In this document: positions 41,326-48,482 of the stretch, piece by piece
How the letters are laid out: every line of letters begins with the position of its first letter
Position numbering within the stretch: the stretch's first letter is position 1
NCBI GenBank assembly: GCA_019118905.1
Contig: DWYA01000026.1
Coordinates: 1 to 53,653, forward strand
Direction of reading: 5' to 3'
Length of the DNA: 53,653 nucleotides
Origin: Ruthenibacterium avium
GTDB lineage: Bacteria > Bacillota > Clostridia > Oscillospirales > Ruminococcaceae
The notes under the pieces: model-generated
Seen by the model: only the letters and a program-made list of their open reading frames with translations
Databases searched by the model: none
What the model was told of the DNA's origin: nothing
Position numbers and translations under genes: made by a program

Positions 41326-42585
41326 TCAAGCGTTCAGCTGGGCATGGTAAGCACGCAGTGCTTCACACTCCGCCGCAGCCAATGCTTGCTGCTCCCCTGC
41401 GCGGTACAAGCTGTCATAGCGATACAACGCATAACCGCCGGCTCCTTTTTCCGCCAAAGTCTTTGCCATTTTCGCCAAGTTGCTTCCGCTCGTCCACTCA
41501 TCCGAGGGGGTGGAGGATTCATCACCGACGCCAATGCGATAGGCGCCCAAGCCGAAATAAAGCTGTACGGCGGCATCGCGGGGCATTGCCATCCACTCCG
41601 AAATGATGTTTTCAAAGGCAAATCGGTCGGAACCGCTTTGCAGCGTAAAATTGTAGCCCCAATATACTTGCGGCATCACATAATCCACATAGCCCGGCGT
41701 GGAAAGCCACATGGCTACATCGCTGTACTGAGTGTCATAGTTGTTATCATTATTGCCCTGCGGGCTAATGCCGAATACCAGCGTCCGGCCCGTTTCCTGC
41801 TCGACACGCTGCACCATGTCATACACCTGTTTTACCAACAGGTTCACATTTTGTCTGCGCCAGTCTGCCAGCGCCATTCTCCCACCCTGCTGGGCATATT
41901 CCTCAGCGTCAAAGCTTTCATCTGTAACCGGGTAAAAATAGTCGTCAAATTGTACGCCGTCCACATCATAAGCGCGCAGCACTTCTTCTACCCCATCGCA
42001 AATGTATTGCCGCACGTCGCTGTTGGACGGGTCAAAATACAGTCCTCCGGCAGCTTCTTTCACCCATTCGGGATGTGCCACAGCGGCGTTGCCTTCTGCC
42101 AGCTGCGGCGGCGAGGCTTCGCTCATTTTTACGCGATACGGATTGATCCACGCTTCAATGCGCAGCCCCTGTGCGTGGGCTTGCTCCACAAAAATAGCAA
42201 GCGGATCATAGGCGGGCGCTTGTCCCTGTGTTCCCGTCAGCAAATGACTCCACGGAAAATATTTGCTGGGGTAAATGGCATCGCCAAACGGCCGCACCTG
42301 CACAATAATGGTATTCAGCCCCAAATCTTTGCAATTTTGCATCACGGCGGCTACTCCTTGTGTAAACGAGGCTTCGTCCGCCGTATTCAGGCCCGACCAT
42401 TCTAAGTAGCTGAACCATATGGCCCGGTAGTCTGGCGAAGCCGCCGTTTGCTGTGCGTCTGCCTGTGTCTCCGGCTGCACCTGTGTAAAATCATCCGCAT
42501 CGCTTTTCTGTGGTGTGCCGCCGCAGCCTGTCGCCAGCAAAAGAGCCAGCATGAGCGCCGTCAGCAAGGCCACTGTTTTTTTCAT
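41326..42585 (-). CDS. GHL10-type (DUF187) glycoside hydrolase lipoprotein
   Basis: The 419-residue lipoprotein (lipobox ATGC, Cys21) has a TIM-barrel of the GHL10/DUF187 family, represented by YngK-like proteins. Family blocks are RAIWFSYLEWSGL, LGLNTIIVQVRPFGDAIYPSKYFPWSH (about residues 92-118), LRIEAWINPYRV and GVQFDDYFYP with the acidic pair FDDY. The expected role is hydrolysis of an unidentified polysaccharide at the cell surface. AGGGGAG lies 6 bp before the ATG. Codon use is like its neighbours. Confidence 0.9.
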   Translation of the reverse strand: MKKTVALLTALMLALLLATGCGGTPQKSDADDFTQVQPETQADAQQTAASPDYRAIWFSYLEWSGLNTADEASFTQGVAAVMQNCKDLGLNTIIVQVRPFGDAIYPSKYFPWSHLLTGTQGQAPAYDPLAIFVEQAHAQGLRIEAWINPYRVKMSEASPPQLAEGNAAVAHPEWVKEAAGGLYFDPSNSDVRQYICDGVEEVLRAYDVDGVQFDDYFYPVTDESFDAEEYAQQGGRMALADWRRQNVNLLVKQVYDMVQRVEQETGRTLVFGISPQGNNDNNYDTQYSDVAMWLSTPGYVDYVMPQVYWGYNFTLQSGSDRFAFENIISEWMAMPRDAAVQLYFGLGAYRIGVGDESSTPSDEWTSGSNLAKMAKTLAEKGAGGYALYRYDSLYRAGEQQALAAAECEALRAYHAQLNA

Positions 42586-42651
42586 CTTGCTTCTCCCCTT
42601 GTCCGTTTTTTGCATTGTATGCAGCATCCTCTCAAATCTTGCCGCCCTGAT

Positions 42652-43848
42652 TTACAGCACACCATCCGCAGGGGGATTTTGCGGCAAAGGAAAGTCCGGC
42701 GTTTGCTGCTCTGTGCCGGGCTGAAAAGCCGGCAAGGGCTGCTGCGTTTGTACCGGGCTCATCGGCGGCGCCATCTCGCCCATTTGGGGCGGCACCGATC
42801 CGGCGGGAATGACCGGGATTGCTTCTCCGGGCTGAGGCGGTACGGCCTCGGCAGAAACCGGAATCTCTTGAGGCGCAGAGCTCGGCGCTGCGGGAGCTTC
42901 GGCAAGCGGTTCGGGCGCTGTTTGCGGCAAAGCCCTGCTGTTTTCCGTTTCCTCGTTTTGGGACAGCTGCCCCGTCAGATAATTTTTATCGCCCAGCGCG
43001 ACGGCAAGCTGTTCGGGTGCGGCCACACCGCGCCAATAGGCAAAGGTCATTTTCATCATTCTCGCCGCTTCCTGTGCCGCCGCTGTGCAAAGCTCGTCCG
43101 GCCCCTGTGTCTGAGCAAAGCCCGTCACCGGGTCGTTCCACTCGCTGCGAAACCCTTCCGGGGGAAGGTGGGCAGGCGTCATATGGGAACGCACAAAGCC
43201 CGGACGGCGCAGTACTAAGCATTCTACCAGCGTCAACCCGGCGCGTTTGGCGTGTTTTTGCTGCGATACGGTTAGCACACGGGTGTGCAGCCAGTGAAAC
43301 GCATGAAAACTGTCCGCCAAGTCCTCTTGGGTCACCTCGGTGTGATACACCTCACCGATACATGCTTTCAGCAGCGCCGTTACTTCCGCCAAATCGTTGG
43401 GCGACAGGCTGGGCGCTTTCTGCTGTCCGTCCATCGGGGTGGGCTGACCGTCTTTTTCATAAAAATAAGTATCCATGGCGCTTTCACAGAAGGCATGACC
43501 TTCCTTTCGGTCAAACTGACCGCCCGGTCCGGCCTGCGCCTGCACATAGGGATGCAGCTGTGTATCAGCCGCATAATGCGTCAAAAAACCCATTGTGTAA
43601 TCGCGCTGCGCAGGCGTATAAGCACGGAAAATCATCGCGCGCAAAAAGCGTCCGCAGTGCTCGGTGTGCATTTTTTGCGCCAATGCCTCCAAAGGGCGGC
43701 GTTTGCTCCAAGCACGGTGGGCAAACAAGGGGTCGGGTCCATTTGCGCCCATCTCATAGGCACTGAGATTTTCTACTGGGCCAATGCTGTCTTTTAAAAG
43801 TTCCTGCGCCATACGCGCAATGCGAATATGGGTATATGCCTCCGGCAT
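42652..43848 (-). CDS. Zinc-dependent phospholipase C family protein
   Basis: The 398-residue protein has the zinc-dependent PLC fold: N-terminal HIRIARMA (His7), MGANGPDPLF, and YTMGFLTHYAADTQLHPYV (His/Asp/His ligands, about residues 85-103). No signal peptide is seen, as in many clostridial relatives, and target and activity are unproven. From about residue 290 a Pro/Ala/Glu/Gln-rich tail of about 100 residues extends the protein, one of several such tails here. AAAGGAGG lies 7 bp before the ATG. Confidence 0.85.
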   Translation of the reverse strand: MPEAYTHIRIARMAQELLKDSIGPVENLSAYEMGANGPDPLFAHRAWSKRRPLEALAQKMHTEHCGRFLRAMIFRAYTPAQRDYTMGFLTHYAADTQLHPYVQAQAGPGGQFDRKEGHAFCESAMDTYFYEKDGQPTPMDGQQKAPSLSPNDLAEVTALLKACIGEVYHTEVTQEDLADSFHAFHWLHTRVLTVSQQKHAKRAGLTLVECLVLRRPGFVRSHMTPAHLPPEGFRSEWNDPVTGFAQTQGPDELCTAAAQEAARMMKMTFAYWRGVAAPEQLAVALGDKNYLTGQLSQNEETENSRALPQTAPEPLAEAPAAPSSAPQEIPVSAEAVPPQPGEAIPVIPAGSVPPQMGEMAPPMSPVQTQQPLPAFQPGTEQQTPDFPLPQNPPADGVL

Positions 43849-43949
43849 GAAAAAGCCTCCTTTTAGCCGCGCCCGCTGCTTTGGGCAAGCCGATTGTTCT
43901 ATTGAAGTGTATCATGCCCGCCGAAAAAGCACAAGCTTTTCCCAGCACC

Positions 43950-45299
43950 TTACACGGTTTTCATTTGGCGCCATTTTCCGCTTTTCCAGCGCAGCAGGAA
44001 AATCACGGCACGCAAATTTTCATCCAGTGCAAAGGCCACCCAAAGGCCCACGAGCCCCCAGTTTAACACAACGCCCAAAAGGTAGCCCACACCAACGGCA
44101 ATAACCCATTGACTGAAAATACCGATCAAAACCGGAAATTTCACATCGCCTACGGCTTGGAGGTTTCGTACAAGCACGATGTTAAACGAACGTCCCACCT
44201 CTAAAAACACTTCTACCGCCATGATTTGCGCGCCCAAAGCAAGTACACGTTCATCCGAGGAGAAAATGCCGTAAAGCGGCGTGGCAATCACCCAAAGAAC
44301 TGCCGCAATTCCCACGGTAATAGGGCAAAACAGCTTGAGCGACCGCTTATTGCACTCGTTCGCGCCGTCTAAATCGCGTGCGCCCACCAGATGCCCCACT
44401 ACGATCTGTCCGGCTTGGCTGGCCGCGCTGATCAACATATAAATACAGTTGGCAAACATCACCGCATACATGCGCGTTGTAACCACATAAGTACCCATCA
44501 TATTGACGAATACAAGGCAGCTGGTTTGGGACAGATTATAAGACAGACTTTCCCCGCCGGACGGCAGACCAATTTCCAATAAGCGGCGCAGCAGACCTTT
44601 CGGAAAGGGGCGCAGCAGCGAAATGCCCACACGCGCCTGCTGGGTGTAACGAAAGAACATCCAACCCATAAGCACCATGCCCACAACGCGGAAAATGCTG
44701 GACGACAGCGCCGCACCGGCTGCCCCAAGGCGCGGCAGCGGCCCAATGCCGTTGATGAGCACGGCATTGCCCGCAATATTGCACACATTGATAAAGCCCG
44801 TGATGAGCATAATCACTTTCATATGCGCACCGGCGCGCAAAAATGCCGAAAACGTGAGCATAATGGCTTGAAACGGCAGTGCCGCCGCTGTGATGCGCAA
44901 GTAGGTGCACGCCTCTGCCATCAGCTCCTGCGGCACCTGCATGAGGCTGAACAATCCCTCGGCAAATACCAACAGCACTACCGCCAAAAACAGCGAGAGC
45001 AAGCCGTTGACCAAAAGAGAAAGCGTGTAAATTTGATTGGTGCTGGCTAAATCATTTGCGCCGCGATATTGGCTGACCAAAATCATTGCCGCCAAACTGA
45101 TGACGTTAAAGGTCAAAAGCACCACAGTGATAATCGTGTTGGCGTTTCCGACGGCTGCCACCGCTGTTTCATTGAAATGGCTCAGCTGAATCTGGTCCAT
45201 GTTTCCCACCAAGAGCTGTAAAATCAGCTCGATAAAAATAGGCCAGCTCAGTTTCATTAGGCTTTTGGCCGATGCATCCGGCCTCGTTCCCATTTGCAT
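43950..45299 (-). CDS. MATE family efflux transporter
   Basis: The 449-residue protein has twelve hydrophobic segments in two similar halves, the MATE layout for cation-coupled drug or metabolite efflux. Conserved parts are SWPIFIELILQLLVGNMDQIQLSHF, ILVSQYRGANDLAS and, in the second half, GQIVVGHLVGARD. Substrate cannot be inferred. GAGGGG stands 6 bp before the ATG. The upstream gap 45300-45658 is shared with a plus-strand lipoprotein gene. Confidence 0.93.
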   Translation of the reverse strand: MQMGTRPDASAKSLMKLSWPIFIELILQLLVGNMDQIQLSHFNETAVAAVGNANTIITVVLLTFNVISLAAMILVSQYRGANDLASTNQIYTLSLLVNGLLSLFLAVVLLVFAEGLFSLMQVPQELMAEACTYLRITAAALPFQAIMLTFSAFLRAGAHMKVIMLITGFINVCNIAGNAVLINGIGPLPRLGAAGAALSSSIFRVVGMVLMGWMFFRYTQQARVGISLLRPFPKGLLRRLLEIGLPSGGESLSYNLSQTSCLVFVNMMGTYVVTTRMYAVMFANCIYMLISAASQAGQIVVGHLVGARDLDGANECNKRSLKLFCPITVGIAAVLWVIATPLYGIFSSDERVLALGAQIMAVEVFLEVGRSFNIVLVRNLQAVGDVKFPVLIGIFSQWVIAVGVGYLLGVVLNWGLVGLWVAFALDENLRAVIFLLRWKSGKWRQMKTV

Positions 45300-45541
45300 G
45301 GTATTCCCCTCTCCCTATACAATTAAAATCCATATTTGCTTTGTACAAAAGCTTGCCGCACACAGCGGGCAGCGTCGTATGCAGCAAAGCTATTATAATG
45401 CATTGCTTTTCAAATGAACAGCGTCTCTTTTGACGTTTTTACTAATTTGTAACCTTTTCCTTTAGGCAATAACTACAAATATTTCACTTTTTTCGCACAT
45501 CTAATTTACAGTTTATTAACATATTCCAAGCAAGCCGGGAT

Positions 45542-45547
45542 TATAAT
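45542..45547 (+). promoter_or_regulatory. Probable -10 box for the Ser/Ala-rich lipoprotein
   Basis: TATAAT is present but TTAACA, the only -35-like sequence, is 20 bp upstream. A small hairpin GGTTGAG/CTCAACC (45556-45578) follows in the leader. The remainder of 45300-45658 holds no gene that I can see. Confidence 0.45.
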
Positions 45548-45658
45548 GGGCAACGTGGTTGAGAAATCCTCAACCGAAACGATTCATCCGTTTGCCTTTC
45601 TAGCCTGGCATGCGGATGTACATTCAATCTTGGGATGAAACAAAAGGAGATTACTACA

Positions 45659-45985
45659 ATGAAAAAGATTTTTGCTGTTATGACCGTTTGTGCTGTTCTG
45701 GCTGCTGGCATGGTTGCTTGCTCCAGCTCCACTTCTTCCTCCAGCGCTGCTGCTTCCAGCGTGGCTGCTTCCAGTGTTGCTGCTTCCAGTGTTGCTGCTT
45801 CCAGTGTTGCTGCTTCCAGCGTTGCTGCTGAGAGCACTTCCACTTCTGAGAGCGTTGCTGCTGAGAGCACTTCTACTTCCGAGAGCGCTGCTGCTTCCGA
45901 GAGCACCTCTGCTTCTGAGAGCGCTGCTTCCGAGAGCACTTCCGTTGCTGAGAGCGCTTCCGCTTCTGAGAGCGCAGCTGCCTAA
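45659..45985 (+). CDS. Ser/Ala-rich repeat lipoprotein
   Basis: The 108-residue protein has a lipoprotein signal peptide (MKKIFAVMTVCAVLAAGMVAC, lipobox GMVAC) and a mature part built almost only of Ser, Ala, Val, Thr and Glu. Five AASSV units are followed by two AAESTSTSES units and then shorter SESAA variants. No globular domain is present, so it is a flexible, potentially glycosylated surface spacer or a decoy for lipoprotein processing. AAAGGAG lies 9 bp before the ATG. A terminator follows directly. Confidence 0.75.
   Translation: MKKIFAVMTVCAVLAAGMVACSSSTSSSSAAASSVAASSVAASSVAASSVAASSVAAESTSTSESVAAESTSTSESAAASESTSASESAASESTSVAESASASESAAA
45749..45823 (+). repeat. Five 15-bp tandem repeats (AASSV)
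   Basis: GCTGCTTCCAG[C/T]GT[G/T] repeats five times in frame. Units differ at only two positions, suggesting recent expansion or slippage. Confidence 0.9.
45824..45889 (+). repeat. Two 33-bp tandem repeats (AAESTSTSES)
   Basis: Two copies of an 11-codon unit, differing at three or four bases, follow the 15-bp repeats without a gap. Confidence 0.85.
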
Positions 45986-46002
45986 TTTTAGCTTTGTGCA
46001 TT

Positions 46003-46028
46003 CGCCCCGCCTTTTGGCGGGGCTTTTT
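46003..46028 (+). terminator. Intrinsic terminator after the repeat lipoprotein
   Basis: CCCCGCC and GGCGGGG pair around TTTT and are followed by CTTTTTC. Confidence 0.85.
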
Positions 46029-46037
46029 CTTTTTTTC

Positions 46038-46066
46038 TTGCATAAACAACACCAAAATAGTATAAT
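46038..46066 (+). promoter_or_regulatory. Promoter for the NuoE-like gene
   Basis: TTGCAT (46038-46043), a 17-bp spacer and TATAAT (46061-46066) lie 65 bp before the start codon. Confidence 0.78.
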
Positions 46067-46130
46067 ATGTTTCACAAAGAAGTTTTGCGGTATTCTTTTG
46101 CCGCTTTTGGTCAAATAGCAGGAGGTTTTT

Positions 46131-46607
46131 ATGCAGTCTGATACAACCATTTCTGAAATTTTAGAATATTATAGCACGCGCAGCGATAAAAGCGACCAAA
46201 CCGTTATCATTTCCATGCTGCGTGAGCTTCAGCAGGCAAACGGCTGTATTCCCGTTTCCTTGCAGGAACGTGCCGCCGAAGCCGCCGGGGTTCCGGTTTC
46301 TATTATTCGCACTTTAATGAAGTTCCACTCCGATTTAAAATCGGCGGATTACCGCCACGAAATTACCGTTTGCACCGGGGCACGCTGCGGTTCACAGCAC
46401 GCCAGCTCTTTGCTTGCGCTTTTGCGCGGGGAGCTAAAGCCCGACAAAAACGGTATTTCCGAAGATGGTTCCATTCGCCTTTGCGTGCAGAACTGCTTTA
46501 AAAAATGCCGCAGTGCACCGAATGTTATGGTAGACGAGGTGCTTCACCCGGCCGCCACACGAGAGGATGTTTTGGAAATTTTAAACAAGCTTCGCAGCGA
46601 GGCCTAA
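46131..46607 (+). CDS. NuoE-like thioredoxin-fold [2Fe-2S] protein (orphan)
   Basis: The 158-residue protein matches the 24-kDa subunit fold of NADH dehydrogenases and electron-bifurcating hydrogenases. The iron-sulfur ligands are visible as CTGARC (CxxxxC, about residues 82-87) and CVQNCFKKC (about residues 122-130). The N-terminal helical part (IISMLRELQQANGCIPVSLQERAAEAAGVP) is typical. No NuoF/HydB or catalytic subunit gene is near, so its partner is elsewhere or it acts alone. AGGAGG lies 6 bp before the ATG. Confidence 0.85.
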   Translation: MQSDTTISEILEYYSTRSDKSDQTVIISMLRELQQANGCIPVSLQERAAEAAGVPVSIIRTLMKFHSDLKSADYRHEITVCTGARCGSQHASSLLALLRGELKPDKNGISEDGSIRLCVQNCFKKCRSAPNVMVDEVLHPAATREDVLEILNKLRSEA

Positions 46608-46647
46608 AACCGCCGAGGTGCAAAGCGTTTTCTTGCCAAAGAGCGCA

Positions 46648-46681
46648 AAAAAGGACGAGTGAAAAAGCACTCGTCCTTTTT
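46648..46681 (+). terminator. Intrinsic terminator after the NuoE-like gene
   Basis: AAAAGGACGAGTG and CACTCGTCCTTTT form a 13-bp stem with a 6-nt loop and T-tract. Confidence 0.85.
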
Positions 46682-46687
46682 GTCAAC

Positions 46688-46885
46688 AAAAAACCCGCTC
46701 TGCCGTCTGTGCCACACCAAAACCTACCGAAATGGCAGGTGGGTGCCCTGCCGAAATTTCACGCTCCCTTCCTCCGCTTACGGCCGAAACCGGGCGGGAG
46801 GTCTGCGATCCCTTCCTGGGACTCCGGGCTCCCTTAGATTGGTTAGTAGGATTATATATGGGCACAACAAATCAAACAGAGCAGG
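46688..46885 (-). ncRNA. Candidate structured RNA, possibly 6S-like
   Basis: About 198 nt without a coding signature fold into a long closed structure on the minus strand. CCTGCTCTG (5-prime end, 46885) pairs with CAGAGCGGG at 46694-46702; TTTTTT (46688-46693) follows as at a terminator. Inside, GTGCC/GGCAC and CCTAC/GTAGG continue the closing stem. A GGCAGG/CCTGCC hairpin lies on the 3-prime side of the open region, and CCTCC/GGAGG closes a distal hairpin. Size, closing stem and hairpin position recall 6S RNA, but I cannot confirm this. It directly follows the DUF1292 gene. Confidence 0.5.
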
Positions 46886-46893
46886 ATAATTTC

Positions 46894-47199
46894 TTACAGC
46901 TCGATGTCGTAAAGCTCCTCCAAGCGAGCGGCAAACACTTCGCTCACTGCGGCCAGCTCCTCATCATCCTCAACGATGTCCAAAAACTCCTCATCGCCGT
47001 CCTGAACAACGCGCATAATAACCAGCTGGGCGTCTTCCTCCAGCATTTTCTCGGGGTCCTCCGCATACGGAACCACCGCAAGATAGCGCTCGCCGTTGTA
47101 ATCTGCCGCATCAATCACTTCACATTGATGCTCCACGCCTTTTTCGTCCTCCAAGGTAATCAAATCGGGCGTGTAATCAAATTCCTCTTCCATCGGCAT
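46894..47199 (-). CDS. DUF1292 family protein
   Basis: The 101-residue acidic protein matches DUF1292 (YrzB-like): TPDLITLEDEKGVEHQCEVIDAADYNGERYLAVVPY, then VIMRVV and a very acidic C-terminus. The family usually sits beside ruvX (yqgF), which here is about 4.7 kb away on the same strand. Function is unknown. The ATG at 47199 has AAGGAG 7 bp upstream. A near-consensus promoter lies about 55 bp before it, and the candidate structured RNA follows its stop by 9 bp. Confidence 0.88.
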   Translation of the reverse strand: MPMEEEFDYTPDLITLEDEKGVEHQCEVIDAADYNGERYLAVVPYAEDPEKMLEEDAQLVIMRVVQDGDEEFLDIVEDDEELAAVSEVFAARLEELYDIEL

Positions 47200-47252
47200 A
47201 AAAATACTCCTTCTATTTTCAAGCATTGCTACATTCTGTTTTGTCTGCTATT

Positions 47253-47281
47253 ATTTTACATGAAAAATATCGTATGGTCAA
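47253..47281 (-). promoter_or_regulatory. Sigma-A promoter for DUF1292
   Basis: TTGACC (47276-47281), a 17-bp spacer ending in TG, and TAAAAT (47253-47258) are on the minus strand. Confidence 0.82.
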
Positions 47282-47328
47282 GCGGGAAGAATAAATTCAC
47301 ACTATCTTCACTCATTTTTCCCTGTTTA

Positions 47329-47337
47329 TGCTATAAT
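47329..47337 (+). promoter_or_regulatory. Extended -10 promoter for the cyclophilin gene
   Basis: TGCTATAAT (47329-47337) is an extended -10; TTCACT upstream is a poor -35. It lies about 100 bp before the start codon. Confidence 0.6.
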
Positions 47338-47439
47338 GTTGACCGGAAAAGTATTTTTCAAACCTTTCCTGTTGTGCGGACATTGGATTCTCCGCTTTGA
47401 AAGGTTTCTAATTCAACAAGCAGCGGAAGGGTGAACGCT

Positions 47440-48258
47440 TTGAAATTACGCATGATTGGTTTTATTTTTTGTCTTTCAGTTTCCTTGATGTTGGCAGGCT
47501 GCTCCAGCACGAAGCTTTTTACGTCTTCGCGGCCCACGCAAATCGATTCTGCCGAGTTGCAGCTGCAAGCCCCCAGCGCCGGCGCTCCCATTGCCATCAT
47601 CTCCACCAGTATGGGCGATATTCGGGTGGTTTTATTCCCCGAACAAGCGCCGATGGCGGTGGAAAATTTCACCACGCTTGCCCAGCAAGGATATTTTAAC
47701 GGAACCATTTTTCACCGCGTCGAACGCGATTTTGCCATTCAAGGCGGCGATGCAACCGGAACGGGCAAGTCCGGCGCATCCATTTGGAATAACGCCGCTT
47801 ACCCCAACGAAACCAGCGCGCTCTTGCGCCATTATTCCGGTGCACTTGCCACGGCAAATTCCACGGACGGTTCCGTTTCCAATTACAGCCAGTTTTATAT
47901 TGTTTCCACACCGGCAGACTCCATATCGGCTTCTTCTGAAAAAACGCTTTCAGAGGCCGGGCTGTCGGAAAGCGCTATTTCCTCCTACCGTCAAGTGGGC
48001 GGCGCCCCTTATTTAGATGGTCTGGATACCGTGTTTGGCCAGGTTTACAGCGGAATGGACGTGGTGGACGCAATCAACCAAGTAAAGACCGATGACGACA
48101 AACGTCCGGTTGAGCCGGTTGAAATTCTTCAAATTACCATTTCCACCTATGATCCTGCGGCGGAAGCCACATCAGATCCCGCTTCTTCCGCGGCTTCTGT
48201 CCCCGCTTCCGGCTCTGTTTCCGCGTCGGCCTCAACTGCCGCTTCCGCTGCGGCGTAG
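47440..48258 (+). CDS. Lipoprotein peptidyl-prolyl isomerase (cyclophilin type)
   Basis: The 272-residue lipoprotein (lipobox LAGC) has a cyclophilin domain for folding proteins outside the membrane. Landmarks are IFHRVERDFAIQGGDATGTGKSG (about residues 88-110, with the catalytic-type FHR) and SQFYIVST (SQFFI equivalent). The tail of about 35 residues is Ser/Ala/Pro-rich. Two starts are possible: GTG at 47431 touches the ribosome site GGAAGG, so TTG at 47440 with 9-bp spacing is more likely; ATG at 47452 is a third option. It is followed by a terminator and cls. Confidence 0.9.
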   Translation: MKLRMIGFIFCLSVSLMLAGCSSTKLFTSSRPTQIDSAELQLQAPSAGAPIAIISTSMGDIRVVLFPEQAPMAVENFTTLAQQGYFNGTIFHRVERDFAIQGGDATGTGKSGASIWNNAAYPNETSALLRHYSGALATANSTDGSVSNYSQFYIVSTPADSISASSEKTLSEAGLSESAISSYRQVGGAPYLDGLDTVFGQVYSGMDVVDAINQVKTDDDKRPVEPVEILQITISTYDPAAEATSDPASSAASVPASGSVSASASTAASAAA

Positions 48259-48277
48259 TCGTCCTGTTTTATGTACC

Positions 48278-48304
48278 AACCAGTGCGCACTGCACTGGTT
48301 TTTT
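48278..48304 (+). terminator. Intrinsic terminator after the cyclophilin gene
   Basis: AACCAGTGC and GCACTGGTT form a 9-bp stem with a 5-nt loop and are followed by TTTT. Confidence 0.8.
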
Positions 48305-48314
48305 ACTGATTTTG

Positions 48315-48323
48315 TGATATAAT
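48315..48323 (+). promoter_or_regulatory. Extended -10 promoter for cls
   Basis: TGATATAAT on the plus strand is an extended -10 without a strong -35. A GCGGCAG/CTGCCGC hairpin with TTTT (about 48394-48428) lies in the leader before the start codon. Confidence 0.5.
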
Positions 48324-48482
48324 AAAAAACAGAGCAGCCGAACGCACCGGTTTTTTTCGCTGCGGTTTCGGCTGAGTCTGTTCGTGAAATGCCCGCGGCA
48401 GCTCCTTTGACGGACTGCCGCTTTTCCTATCCAGCAGCTTTCCACAAAGGCTGCATCTTGTACAAGGAAGAAAGGACTTATT

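Noticed and set aside
45749..45889. Tandem repeats considered as CRISPR
   Set aside because: Units are adjacent without spacers and are in frame with a protein gene.
45584..46150. Minus-strand Ser/Ala/Gly-rich frame over the repeat lipoprotein
   Set aside because: It is the antisense reading of the repeats; the plus frame has a signal peptide, ribosome site and terminator.
46732..47400. 222-codon plus-strand frame across the structured RNA and DUF1292
   Set aside because: It is antisense to DUF1292, has no ribosome site and mixes unrelated composition.
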